This document shows positions 7,330-16,167 of a stretch of DNA of 20,265 bases, in pieces. Below the pieces are notes generated by a model. The model worked only from the letters and a program-made list of their open reading frames with translations, had not been told where the DNA came from and made no database searches. This DNA comes from Clostridium sp. CAG:343 (lineage in GTDB: Bacteria; Bacillota; Clostridia; TANB77; CAG-508): NCBI GenBank assembly GCA_000431335.1, contig FR888059.1, positions 1-20,265 on the forward strand. Reading direction: 5' to 3'. The stretch's first letter is position 1. Each line of letters opens with the position of its first letter. A program made the translations under genes and the position numbers.

Positions 7330-7746
7330 TTAATTATTTTGTAGTTTTATAAACTTTTCATAAAATTCAGGGATATGGTTTTGCAAACGAATAGGTTTTA
7401 AAGAAGTATCAGTAAAACAATGTTTAGTTTCACCAGTTAAAACAATGTTACCAGTTTTTTTATTAGTTATAGAATATCCCATTGTTAAGCGAACACCATT
7501 AAATTGTTTAACATAAGGTTCTATTAAAATAATGTCATTAAAAGTTACATGATGTTTAAAAGAACAATTTACTCCTAGAACTGGTATCATAATTCCGTTA
7601 CTCTCAAATGAAGAGTATGGCATTTCAAATTGTTCTAACATTTTACATCTGGCTTCTTCTAAAAATCTGATATAATTTGAATGGTGAACAATTCCCATTT
7701 TATCAGTTTCATAATAATTTATTTTTCTTTCAAATATAAAATCCAT
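7330..7746 (-). CDS. acyl-CoA thioesterase, 4HBT hotdog family (YbgC/FadM-like)
   Basis: The 138-aa protein is a single hotdog domain of normal length. Near the N-terminus it carries the family signature YYETDKMGIVHHSNYIRFLE, in which the Asp and following His/Asn positions correspond to the thioesterase active-site region. The strand GVRLTMGYSI and the segment GNIVLTGETKHCFTD match the central helix-sheet arrangement. Such enzymes hydrolyse acyl-CoA or aroyl-CoA thioesters in the cytoplasm; the chain length cannot be read from sequence. The start at 7746 follows GAAAGGAAG. A consensus promoter lies about 25 bases upstream. It may be first in an operon with the zinc-ribbon gene and tyrS. Confidence 0.9.
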   Translation of the reverse strand: MDFIFERKINYYETDKMGIVHHSNYIRFLEEARCKMLEQFEMPYSSFESNGIMIPVLGVNCSFKHHVTFNDIILIEPYVKQFNGVRLTMGYSITNKKTGNIVLTGETKHCFTDTSLKPIRLQNHIPEFYEKFIKLQNN

Positions 7747-7769
7747 TTTTATCTTCCTTTCAAGTTATA

Positions 7770-7798
7770 AGTATATAAAAACAAAAGGCTAATGTCAA
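7770..7798 (-). promoter_or_regulatory. consensus promoter of the thioesterase gene
   Basis: On the minus strand TTGACA (7798-7793), a 17-base spacer and TATACT (7775-7770). The predicted start near 7763 gives a leader of under 20 bases. Confidence 0.85.
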
Positions 7799-7801
7799 AT
7801 G

Positions 7802-7830
7802 TTGAAATTAAAAGAAAATTGTGTTAAAAT
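7802..7830 (+). promoter_or_regulatory. promoter of the 7889-8200 gene
   Basis: TTGAAA (7802-7807), a 17-base spacer and TAAAAT (7825-7830) with a TGT extension. Its -35 is only three bases from the -35 of the divergent thioesterase promoter. Confidence 0.75.
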
Positions 7831-7888
7831 ATATCTATTAACATTAGAAAATGTCTGTATGAATATATGGACATAAGGAGGAAGAATT

Positions 7889-8200
7889 GTGCTGGAAATA
7901 AACGCATTCCTTAAAGACAATTTCATAGTTGTCAATGCAGAAAAAAAAGAAAGGAAAGTAATAAATATGACTCGTGAAAAAGTCATAAAAGTGATTGAAA
8001 GTACTTTTTTGGATGAAAACATCGATAAAGAATTATACATTCTTTATGGAACGGTGTTGGGAGGTGCCTGCGGAATAATTATCAAAGAAAATAAAATAGA
8101 AGTATATATTTCATGTATAGCATATGCTTCTAAAAGACCAGAAATGGTATTAACAGGAAAAAAGAATTGGAAAAAATTATTCTGCTCGAAGATTTTTTAA
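7889..8200 (+). CDS. hypothetical protein, 103 aa (or 77 aa from an internal start)
   Basis: A GTG at 7889 has a strong Shine-Dalgarno, AAGGAGGAA (7875-7883). An internal ATG at 7967 also has a credible site (AAGGAAAG, about eight bases away), so two products are possible. The longer form begins LEINAFLKDNFIVVNAEKK after its initiator; the shorter begins MTREKVIKVIESTFLDE. The middle (YILYGTVLGGACGIII) is small-residue-rich and hydrophobic, then VYISCIAYAS, and the tail is basic (GKKNWKKLFCSKIF). There is no clear signal peptide or known motif. The gene is monocistronic, between its own promoter and a strong terminator. I do not recognise it. It could be a truncated member of a longer family. 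Confidence 0.6.
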   Translation: MLEINAFLKDNFIVVNAEKKERKVINMTREKVIKVIESTFLDENIDKELYILYGTVLGGACGIIIKENKIEVYISCIAYASKRPEMVLTGKKNWKKLFCSKIF

Positions 8201-8207
8201 GAAAAGG

Positions 8208-8236
8208 AGACTTCGTTTTTTACGGAGTCTTTTTTT
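8208..8236 (+). terminator. intrinsic terminator of the 7889-8200 gene
   Basis: AGACTTCGT (8208-8216) pairs with ACGGAGTCT (8222-8230) with one G-T pair and a five-base loop. T's run from 8230 to 8236, eight bases after the stop codon. Confidence 0.9.
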
Positions 8237-8258
8237 AATAAAATAATTAAAAGAAATA

Positions 8259-8287
8259 TAGAAAAAGTTAACAAGCAGTGGTATAAT
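8259..8287 (+). promoter_or_regulatory. probable extended -10 promoter of the amylase gene
   Basis: TATAAT at 8282-8287 is preceded by TGG (8279-8281). The -35 region 17 bases upstream (TAGAAA, 8259-8264) is weak. The leader would be about 20 bases. Confidence 0.55.
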
Positions 8288-8312
8288 ATGAAAAAACAAA
8301 ATGGAGAAAAAA

Positions 8313-9755
8313 ATGAAAAAAATAAATGGAATAATAATGCAATACTTTGAATGGTATATGGAATGTGAACAAAATTTATGGAATAACATAAAAGAACAAG
8401 CAAAAAAATTATCTGAATTAGGAATTACAGCAATATGGTTACCACCAGCATATAAAGGAATAGGTGGAGCAAATGAAGTCGGATATGGAGCATACGATTT
8501 ATATGATTTAGGTGAATTTGATCAAAAAGGAAGTATAAAAACAAAATACGGTTCAAAAGATGAATATCTAGAATGTATTGAAGTGCTAAAACAAAATGAT
8601 ATAGAAAGCTATGCAGATATAGTATTAAATCATAAAATGGGAGCAGATAAATTACAAACGATACCTGCAACCAAAGTAGATTGGGGAAACCATAATCTTC
8701 AAATATCAAACCAAGAGACAGTAAGAGTTGCTACTAAGTTTACTTTTCCAGGAAGAAAACATAAATATTCAGAATTTGAATGGAATTGGACACATTTTGA
8801 TGGAATTGATTATGATGAAAATTCAAAAGAACATGCAATTTTTAAATTTAAAGATAAAAATTGGAATAATGCTGTAGATGAAGAATTTGGAAACTATGAT
8901 TATTTAATGGGAGCAGATATAGATTTTACAAACCAAGAAGTTGTTGAAGAATGTACAAAATGGGGAAAATGGTATATAGATATTACGCAAATTGATGGAC
9001 TTAGACTAGATGCCGTAAAACATATTCCAGCAGATTTTTATAAAAAGTGGATAAAAGACTTAAGAGAGCAAACAAAAAAGGAATTATTTACAGTAGGAGA
9101 ATATTGGACAGGAGATGTTCAGAAATTACATAGATATATAACCGAAACAGAAGGAGAAATATCTTTATTTGATGTACCTTTGCATTATAAGCTTTCATCA
9201 GCATCTAAAGAAGAAAATTATGATTTATCACAACTACTGGATAATACATTAGTAAAAGAAAATTCAAGTAAGGCAGTTACATTTGTAGATAATCATGATA
9301 CTCAACCAGGACAAGCATTAGAAAGCTTTGTAGAAAGATGGTTTAAACCAGCGGCATATAGTTTGATATTACTTAGAGATGAAGGATATCCATGTGTTTT
9401 CTATGGAGACTATTATGGTATTCCACATGATGATATTAAACCTATTGAAGAACTAAAAATTTTAATTAATTTAAGAAAAGAAAAGGCATATGGAGAACAA
9501 CATGATTATTTTGATCATCAAAATTATATAGGTTGGACAAGAGAAGGCGATGAAGAACATATTAAATCTGGATTAGCAGTTGTGATTTCAAATACAGGAG
9601 ATGGGGAAAAGAGAATGTATATAGGAACTCAATTTGCGGGAAGTAAGTTTATAGATAGTTTAGAAAATTGTGAAGAAACTATAGAAATAGATGATTATGG
9701 ATTTGGAAATTTTAAAGTAAAAGGAAAATCAGTATCAGTCTGGGTTAAGATATAA
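8313..9755 (+). CDS. cytoplasmic alpha-amylase, GH13 (subfamily 5-like)
   Basis: Hydrolyses internal alpha-1,4 bonds of starch, glycogen or maltodextrins. The start at 8313 (MKKINGIIMQYFEWY) is set by GGAG at 8303-8306; an in-frame ATG at 8301 overlaps that site. The 480-aa protein has no signal peptide, so it acts in the cytoplasm, like E. coli AmyA. GH13 regions are clear: region I DIVLNH (102-107), region II GLRLDAVKH with nucleophile D233, region III GEYW with general acid E263, and region IV FVDNHD with D329. The segment GADIDFTN (200-207) is typical of subfamily 5. A beta-sandwich domain C follows from about residue 400. No carbohydrate transport genes are adjacent. No terminator is seen before dnaE, so some read-through into dnaE is likely. 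Confidence 0.96.
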   Translation: MKKINGIIMQYFEWYMECEQNLWNNIKEQAKKLSELGITAIWLPPAYKGIGGANEVGYGAYDLYDLGEFDQKGSIKTKYGSKDEYLECIEVLKQNDIESYADIVLNHKMGADKLQTIPATKVDWGNHNLQISNQETVRVATKFTFPGRKHKYSEFEWNWTHFDGIDYDENSKEHAIFKFKDKNWNNAVDEEFGNYDYLMGADIDFTNQEVVEECTKWGKWYIDITQIDGLRLDAVKHIPADFYKKWIKDLREQTKKELFTVGEYWTGDVQKLHRYITETEGEISLFDVPLHYKLSSASKEENYDLSQLLDNTLVKENSSKAVTFVDNHDTQPGQALESFVERWFKPAAYSLILLRDEGYPCVFYGDYYGIPHDDIKPIEELKILINLRKEKAYGEQHDYFDHQNYIGWTREGDEEHIKSGLAVVISNTGDGEKRMYIGTQFAGSKFIDSLENCEETIEIDDYGFGNFKVKGKSVSVWVKI

Positions 9756-9798
9756 AATAAACAAGAATAAAGAAAAGCGACAAAAAACGACAAAAAAA

Positions 9799-9830
9799 TG
9801 GGACATTTTAGACCTGTCCCTGATGTGTCA
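9799..9830. repeat. dispersed GGGACAGGTC-type inverted repeat, copy 2
   Basis: GGGACA (9800-9805) and TGTCCC (9815-9820) are inverted arms around TTTTAGACC, followed by TGATGTGTCA. Read on the minus strand it closely matches the element at 5637-5668 (shared GGGACAGGTCT core). It fills the gap between the amylase gene and dnaE, just before the dnaE ribosome binding site. It also creates an open but spurious upstream extension of the dnaE frame (MGHFRPVPDV). Confidence 0.65.
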
Positions 9831-9845
9831 AGAAAGGAGAAAAGG

Positions 9846-12800
9846 ATGTCTAAATTTGTTCATTTACATATACATAGTGAGTTTAGTTTGTTGGATGGAG
9901 CAAATAGAATCAAAGATTTGCCTAAAAGGGCTAAGGAGTTGGGAATGGATGCTATTGCTCTTACAGATCATGGGGTTATGTATGGTGCAATTGATTTTTA
10001 TAAAGCATGCAAGGCAGAAGGGGTAAAACCTATTATTGGTTGTGAGGTATATGTAGCACCTCGTTCACGATTGGATAAAGAACCTAATATTGATAATAAA
10101 TATAATCATCTTATTTTGCTTGCTAAAGATAATGAAGGGTATAAAAATTTAAGTAAGTTAGTTTCTTTAGGGTTTGTTGATGGATATTATTATAAGCCAC
10201 GTATTGATTTAGAGATTTTAGAGAAATATCATGAAGGTTTAATTTGTTTGAGTGCATGCCTAGCAGGAGCTGTAAATCAAGCTTTATTAAATGGTCAAAA
10301 TGAGAAGGCAGAAGAAATTGCTTTATGGCATAAGAGAGTTTTTGGAGAGGATTATTATATTGAAATTCAAAATAATGGAATTCAAGAACAAGTTTTAGCT
10401 AATCAAAAATTAGTACAATTAGCTAGAAAATTAGATATTCCGCTAGTTGCTACTAATGATGCACATTATTTAAAAAAAGAAGATGCTTATAATCATGAGG
10501 TTTTATTGTGTATTCAAACAGGAAAAAGAATGAGTGACATTGATCGTATGAGATTTGACACAGATGAATTATATGTTAAGTCTCCAGAAGAAATGATAGA
10601 ATATTTTAAAGCGTTTCCAGATGCAATAGAAAATACAGTTAAAATTGCAGAAAAATGTAATGTTGAATTTGAATTTGGACATACTATTTTACCTAATTAT
10701 GATGTACCAAAGGAATTTCCTACACATTATGATTATTTTAAAAAATTATGTGATGATGGAATAGAAAAAAGATATGGAAAAAATCCATCAAAGGAAATAT
10801 TAGATAGAGCAGAATATGAGATTAGTGTCATAAAAAAGATGGGATATGTGGATTACTTTTTAATTGTATGGGATTTTATAAATTATGCTAAAACCCATGG
10901 AATACCTGTAGGACCAGGACGTGGATCAGGAGCTGGTTCGATTATTGCGTATGCTATTGAGATAACAGATATTGACCCTATGAAATATGGATTACTTTTT
11001 GAAAGATTTTTAAATCCGGAAAGAATAAGCATGCCTGATTTTGATGTTGACTTTTGCTATGAACATAGGCAAGACGTAATTGATTATGTATCAAGAAAAT
11101 ATGGACATGACCATGTATCACAGATTATAACTTTTGGAACAATGGCTGCTAAAATGGTTATTAGAGATGTTGCAAGAGTTTTAGATGTACCATATTCAGA
11201 GGCTGATAGTTTAGCAAAAATGATACCGAATGAACTACATATTACTATAAAAAAAGCATTAGAACAAAATAAAGAGTTAAAAGAAAGATATGAATCTGAT
11301 GAATTAGTAAAAAAAGTATTGGATATTGCAATGGGATTAGAAGGAATGCCAAGACAGGCTTCTACTCATGCGTGTGGAATTGTTATAACAAAAGAGCCAG
11401 TAGATACATATGTTCCATTATATGTTAGAGACGGACAAATATCTACACAATATATAATGACAACTTTAGAAGAATTAGGACTATTAAAAATGGACTTCTT
11501 AGGATTAAGAACATTAACAGTAATTCAAGATACTATTGATTTAGTAAAAGAAAATAGAGGAATAGATGTAGAATTTGATAAAGAAATGGCAGATCCTAAA
11601 GTATATAAACTATGGCAAGAAGGAAAATCATGTGGAATTTTTCAGTTTGAATCGCAAGGTATGACAAACTTCATGAAAGAACTAAAGCCAGATTGTTTAG
11701 AAGACTTAATAGCAGGAGTTTCTTTATATCGTCCAGGACCAATGGACCAAATTCCAAGATATGTAAAAGGAAAATTAAATCCTGGACATAATGAATATAC
11801 TCATCCAAGATTAGAACCAATATTAAATGTAACATATGGATGTATGGTATATCAAGAGCAGGTTATGCAAATTGTTCGTGATTTAGCAGGATATTCACTT
11901 CGGAAGAGCTGATTTAGTAAGACGTGCAATGGGAAAGAAAAAGCTAGATGTTATGGCAAAAGAAAGAGAAATATTTATTAATGGACAAGTAGATGAAAAT
12001 GGAAATATTATTGTACCAGGGTGTGTAAGAAATGGAATTGATGCAAAATCAGCGAATAAAATATTTGACGAAATGGCAGAATTTGCTAAATATGCTTTTA
12101 ACAAATCACATGCAGCATGTTATGCAGTAGTAGCCTATAGAACAGCTTATTTAAAAGCATATTATCCAGCTGAGTTTATGGCAGCAACATTAAATAGTTT
12201 TTTAGGAAATTTAGATAAAATTCCTCAATATATTGATGAATGTAGAAGTCTTGGAATTGAAATTTTAAAACCAGAAATAAATAAAAGTAATACAAAATTT
12301 ACTGTTGAAAATGGAAAAATAAGATTTGGACTTCGGAAGTATAAAAAATGTAGGAACAGTTCCTGTTGACAACATTGTAAAAGAGAGAAATACAAATGGT
12401 TTATATAAGGGTTTTACAGATTTTTGCGAAAGAATTGCAGATGAATCAGTAAATAAAAAATGTATAGAAAGTTTAATTAAAGCAGGAGCATTTGATGAAT
12501 TTGAACAAACAAGAAGTACTTTATTAGCTTCTTTTGAAAAAATAGTAGATACTATTCAAAGTGGAAAGAAAAAAGGTCTTGAAGGTCAAGTATCTATGTT
12601 TGATTTAGGAACAAAACAAGAACAGGAAAAATTAAATGAAATAAAATATACATTTGAAGAACATGAAGAATTGCCAAATAAAGAAATATTATCATTAGAA
12701 AAAGAAATGTTAGGAATTTATATTTCAGGACACCCACTAGAAAAATTAAGAAGTCAGATTGAACAACAAACCAATATTAATACAATGCAAATAAGAAATA

Positions 12801-13351
12801 TAGATGAACAAATGACAACTAATATTGAAGAAAACCAAATACAGCAAGAGACGAAAATAAAATTTAAAGATGGACAAAGTGTAAAATATGCAGGAATTAT
12901 AACTTCCATAAAGAAAAAGTATACTAAAAACAATAAGATTATGGCATTTGTAACAGTTGAAGATTTGTATGGAACAGCAGAAATAATTGTTTTTGAAAAT
13001 GCATATATAAAATCCGGAAAGAGTTTAGTAGAAGAAAATATTGTGATAGTAGAAGGACGTTTAAGTATAAGAGAAGATGATACAACTACAATCATAGCAA
13101 ATGAAATTAAAAATTTTGGAGAACAAAAGCAGAAAGTATTGATATTAGATATTAATGATAGTACAGAAGAACAGAAAAGTAAATTAAGAGGTGCTATAAA
13201 ATATTTTTGTGGAGATAAAAATAATATTAATGTTCAAATTAAAATAGATAAAGAAATAAAACCTTGTGGACAGATTTATTTAACAAAAGATATAATGAAA
13301 GTAATTCAAAATATATTAGGAGATAATAGAGTTAAATTAGAGGAAAAATAA
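9846..13351 (+). CDS. dnaE: DNA polymerase III alpha subunit DnaE, interrupted by two +1 frameshifts
   Basis: Replicative polymerase of family C, PHP-containing. The start at 9846 (MSKFVHLHIH) has AAGGAG and GGAGAAAAGG sites upstream; the ATG at 9798 lies in a repeat and is rejected. Full-length sense needs the join 9846..11900, 11902..12333, 12335..13351, giving 1167 aa, normal for DnaE. The PHP domain opens with HLHIHSEFSLLDG; catalytic acidic residues are in PDFDVDF (D398, D400) and KMDFLGL (D550). The first shift falls in the conserved segment AGYSL-GRADLVRRAMGKKK and the second in IRFGL-GSIKNVGT. A C-terminal OB fold follows (KYAGIITSIKKKYTKNNK, then FVTVEDLYGTAEI). Both breaks are CTT-CGG-A. 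All motifs and the downstream parts are intact, so the gene is not otherwise decaying. Without shifting, translation ends at 11912. Confidence 0.93.
11898..11905 (+). other. +1 frameshift site 1 in dnaE (CTTCGGAA)
   Basis: In frame the codons read TCA-CTT-CGG-AAG-AGC-TGA, stopping at 11912. Skipping C11901 after CTT (codon 685) gives GGA-AGA-GCT-GAT and restores the family-invariant Leu-Gly-Arg-Ala-Asp. Confidence 0.9.
12331..12338 (+). other. +1 frameshift site 2 in dnaE (CTTCGGAA)
   Basis: In frame the codons read GGA-CTT-CGG-AAG and reach TGA at 12367-12369. Skipping C12334 gives GGA-AGT-ATA-AAA and restores the conserved FGLGSIKNVG segment. The flanking decamer ACTTCGGAAG is identical to site 1. 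Confidence 0.9.
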
Positions 13352-13379
13352 AAAGGAACATCATAAGTGTTCCTTTTTT
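13351..13379. terminator. bidirectional terminator between dnaE and the P-type ATPase
   Basis: AAAAGGAACA (13351-13360) pairs with TGTTCCTTTT (13368-13377) around a seven-base loop, followed by T's. The A-rich left arm lets it serve the convergent ATPase transcript, whose stop is at 13394. Confidence 0.85.
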
Positions 13380-13393
13380 AATTTTTTAAAATA

Positions 13394-16010
13394 TTAAATC
13401 CATTCTCCATATTTTTTAATATAAACTTTTTTTGCAAACATAGCAACAAAACAATATAAAATTGGAACTCCAATAATAATTGACATGTAAGGAAGTGGGA
13501 TAGGTATTAAACCAATAACATTTCCAAGCCATGTAAATGGAACGAGAATTCCTAATATACATAAAGCAATTGATGAAAAATATACCATTTTATGTGCGTT
13601 ACTTTGAATAAAAGGTATTTTTGCAGTTCTAATAATGTGCATTCCTAAAAGATTTGATACAATACTATAAGTAAACCAAATTGTTTGGAAAAGTGCAGGA
13701 TCTCTTAATTTAAATACAAACCATAAACATGCAAATACAATTAAATCAAAAGCAGAACTTAAAGGTCCCATAAATAGCATGAAATTTTTTAAACTTTTCA
13801 AACTAAATGTTCGAGGCTTTTGTAAATATTCTTCATCAACATTATCAAAAGGCAAAGTCAATTGACCAAAATCATAAAGCAAACCTTCAACTAATAATTG
13901 AATAGGAGTTTCAGGTAAAAAAGGTAATGCTACACTGGCAACTATAACAGACAAAACTTCACCAAAATTAAAACTTGTTGCCATTTTGATGTATTTCATT
14001 AAATTTCCAAAAGTTCTTCTTCCTTCAGTTACACCATCTAATAGTACGTGTAAATCTTTTTCAAGTAAGATGATATCAGCAGATTCTTTTGCAATATCAA
14101 CTGCAGTATCAACTGAAATTCCAACATCTGAATTTGTAAGAGAAGGAGCATCATTTATACCATCACCCATATATCCAACAACATTACCAGACTCTTTTAA
14201 AAGTCTAACAATTCTTGCTTTTTCTATAGGAGAAAGTTTTACAAATATATTGGTCTTTTTTAATAATCTTAAAACACCAGCATCAGCCAAATTTTCAATT
14301 TGGTTACCTTGAACTATATTTTTAGAATTAATACCAACTTTTTTACATATACATTCTGTTACTTCAGCGTTGTCACCAGTTAGGACAATAACTCTTATTC
14401 CAGCCCTGTTTAATTTTTGAATAGCAGATTTAGCAGATTCCTTTGGAGGATCTAAAAATCCAATAAAACCTAAAAGAATCATATTTTTTTCATCATCAAT
14501 ATTAAACATTGTAGTATCTCTTAAATCATTTTTTTGGCAAACAGCAATAACTCTTAAACCATCTTTATTTAACTTTTTGGCTATTTGTTTTATATTATCT
14601 TTAATTTTATTTGTAATAGGTGATAATTGCCCCTTATAATCTACCATATTACATATTTCAAGTATTTCTTCAACAGCGCCTTTAGTTATCATTTGTTTTT
14701 TTACACCGTCTGAAACAATAACAGATAAACGTCTACGTGTAAAATCAAAAGGAAGTTCATCTACTAGTTTATATTTCGTAGTGTAATCATTCATATCATT
14801 TTGCAAAGCTCTTGCAACAACTGCTTCATCAATATTTCCTCTTAAACCTGTTTGAAAATATGAGTTTAAAAACGCATGTTTTAGAACTCTTATATCTTCG
14901 TTACCATTTATATCTAAATACTTTTCAAGCACAATTTTATCTTCTGTTAATGTTCCGGTTTTATCAGTACAAAGAATATTCATAGCACCAAAGTTTTGAA
15001 TAGAATCTAGTTTTTTAACAATTGTTTTCTTTTTTGACATTTTTACAGCACCTTTAGAAAGACTTGATGATAATATAACAGGTAAAAGTAAAGGTGTAAT
15101 ACATATTGCTATTGCAACAGCAAAAGTAAATGCTGTTACAGGAGCATGTTTCCATGCATTAAGTATAAAAACTATAGGAGTTAATATAAGCATAAATTTT
15201 ATTAATAATTTACTGATATTTTCGACACCTTTTTGAAAAGAAGATTTAGGCTTTCCTGTTGTTATAGTGTGAGCTACTTTACCAAAATAAGTACTATCAG
15301 CTGTTTTTATTACAGCACATTTAGCAGAGCCACTAATTACATTTGTTCCCATAAAACAAATTGTATCTAAATCAGATATAGAATCTAACTCATCTTCAGT
15401 TAATTCAGTATGAGAAAGTTTCCTTACAGCATCAGATTCACCAGTTAAAGAAGATTGTCCTACATATATATCTTTAGATTCTAAAATTCTTAAATCAGCA
15501 GGAATCATACTTCCGGCAGATAGAATAACAATATCTCCTAAAGTAATATCTTTTATTGGAAGTGCAACTTCTTTTCCGTCTCTTAATACGGTAGTAGTAG
15601 TAGCTACTAGTTGTTTTAATTTTTCAGCTGCTTGATTTGAACGAAATTCCTCAAAAAATTCAAGCAAAGTACTAGCTATAACCAAAACCAAAATAACAAT
15701 AATGTTTGCATAGCTAGGAGTTTCAGGTAAATAAACATCTGTGTAAAATAAAATTGCAACAATTCCGAAGAAGAATACTGTTAAAAGGACTAAATAAACT
15801 TTCTAACAAATAATTGTACCATTTTTTTGGTTTAGTTTGTTTTATTTCATTTGGGCCATATTTATTAAGTCTTAGTTCAGCTTCTTGGCTTGAAAGTCCC
15901 TGTATATTTATGTGGTATTGTTTTATAAAATCGTCTTTAGGCAGAAGACATTCATTACCATATAATTTTTTTACATTAACTTCCTCTCTTTGATTTTTTG
16001 CATTTTGCAT
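13394..16010 (-). CDS. MgtA-like P-type ATPase (P3B-type), interrupted by one +1 frameshift
   Basis: Cation-translocating P-type ATPase of the MgtA/MgtB group. Full-length sense needs 16010..15768 joined to 15766..13394, 871 aa; E. coli MgtA is similar in size. The start at 16010 follows GGAG with ten bases spacing. Motifs are the actuator LTGES (188-192), phosphorylation motif DKTGTLTED (Asp about 349), nucleotide-binding-domain TKGAVEEILE, TGDN and hinge GDGINDAP. The C-terminal helices carry the MgtA-type LPFDNVDEEYLQKPR and FMLFMGPLSSAFDLI. Helix M4 reads ITPLLLPVI, whereas MgtA/MgtB have TPEMLP, so the usual Glu is Leu and the transported ion is uncertain. The frameshift (CTT-CGG-A at 15770-15763) is in SPFNSILL-GIVAILFY, the first helix. 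It lies downstream of feoB on the same strand with its own likely promoter. Confidence 0.9.
15763..15770 (-). other. +1 frameshift site 3, in the P-type ATPase (CTTCGGAA)
   Basis: On the minus strand the codons read ATT-CTT-CTT-CGG-AAT and reach TGA at 15725-15723. Skipping the C at 15767 gives CTT-GGA-ATT-GTT-GCA and restores a hydrophobic first helix continuous with the downstream frame. The octamer is identical to the two dnaE sites. Confidence 0.9.
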
Positions 16011-16051
16011 TATAAAATCATCTCCATTCTTTTGTATAAAGTTTCTTTAAA

Positions 16052-16080
16052 ATTATACCACTAATTTAAACTAATGAAAC
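16052..16080 (-). promoter_or_regulatory. probable promoter of the P-type ATPase gene
   Basis: On the minus strand TATAAT (16057-16052) is preceded by TGG. The -35 17 bases upstream (GTTTCA) is weak, so this would depend on the extended -10. The predicted start is about 35 bases before the ATG, leaving no room for a Mg2+ riboswitch leader. Confidence 0.5.
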
Positions 16081-16127
16081 AATAAAGTTGAAAAATTTTT
16101 AATTTATTAGAATAAATATAGAGAAAT

Positions 16128-16160
16128 AAGACATGATTAAATTTATATTAATCATATCTT
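16128..16160 (-). terminator. hairpin after feoB, possible terminator
   Basis: AAGACATGATTAA (16128-16140) pairs with TTAATCATATCTT (16148-16160) with one mismatch, just after the feoB stop on the minus strand. The T run is interrupted and the stem is AT-rich, so termination may be partial. Confidence 0.45.
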
Positions 16161-16167
16161 AAAACAT

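Noticed and set aside
9798..9845. Upstream start for dnaE adding MGHFRPVPDV and further residues
   Set aside because: The extension is encoded by the dispersed inverted repeat. The ATG at 9846 has the ribosome binding site and begins the family-typical N-terminus.
9846..13351. dnaE as a pseudogene
   Set aside because: All domains and catalytic residues are intact and both lesions are the same single-base event. A decaying gene would show varied damage.
16011..16167. Mg2+-sensing riboswitch before the P-type ATPase
   Set aside because: The predicted leader is only about 35 bases and no fitting structure is visible.
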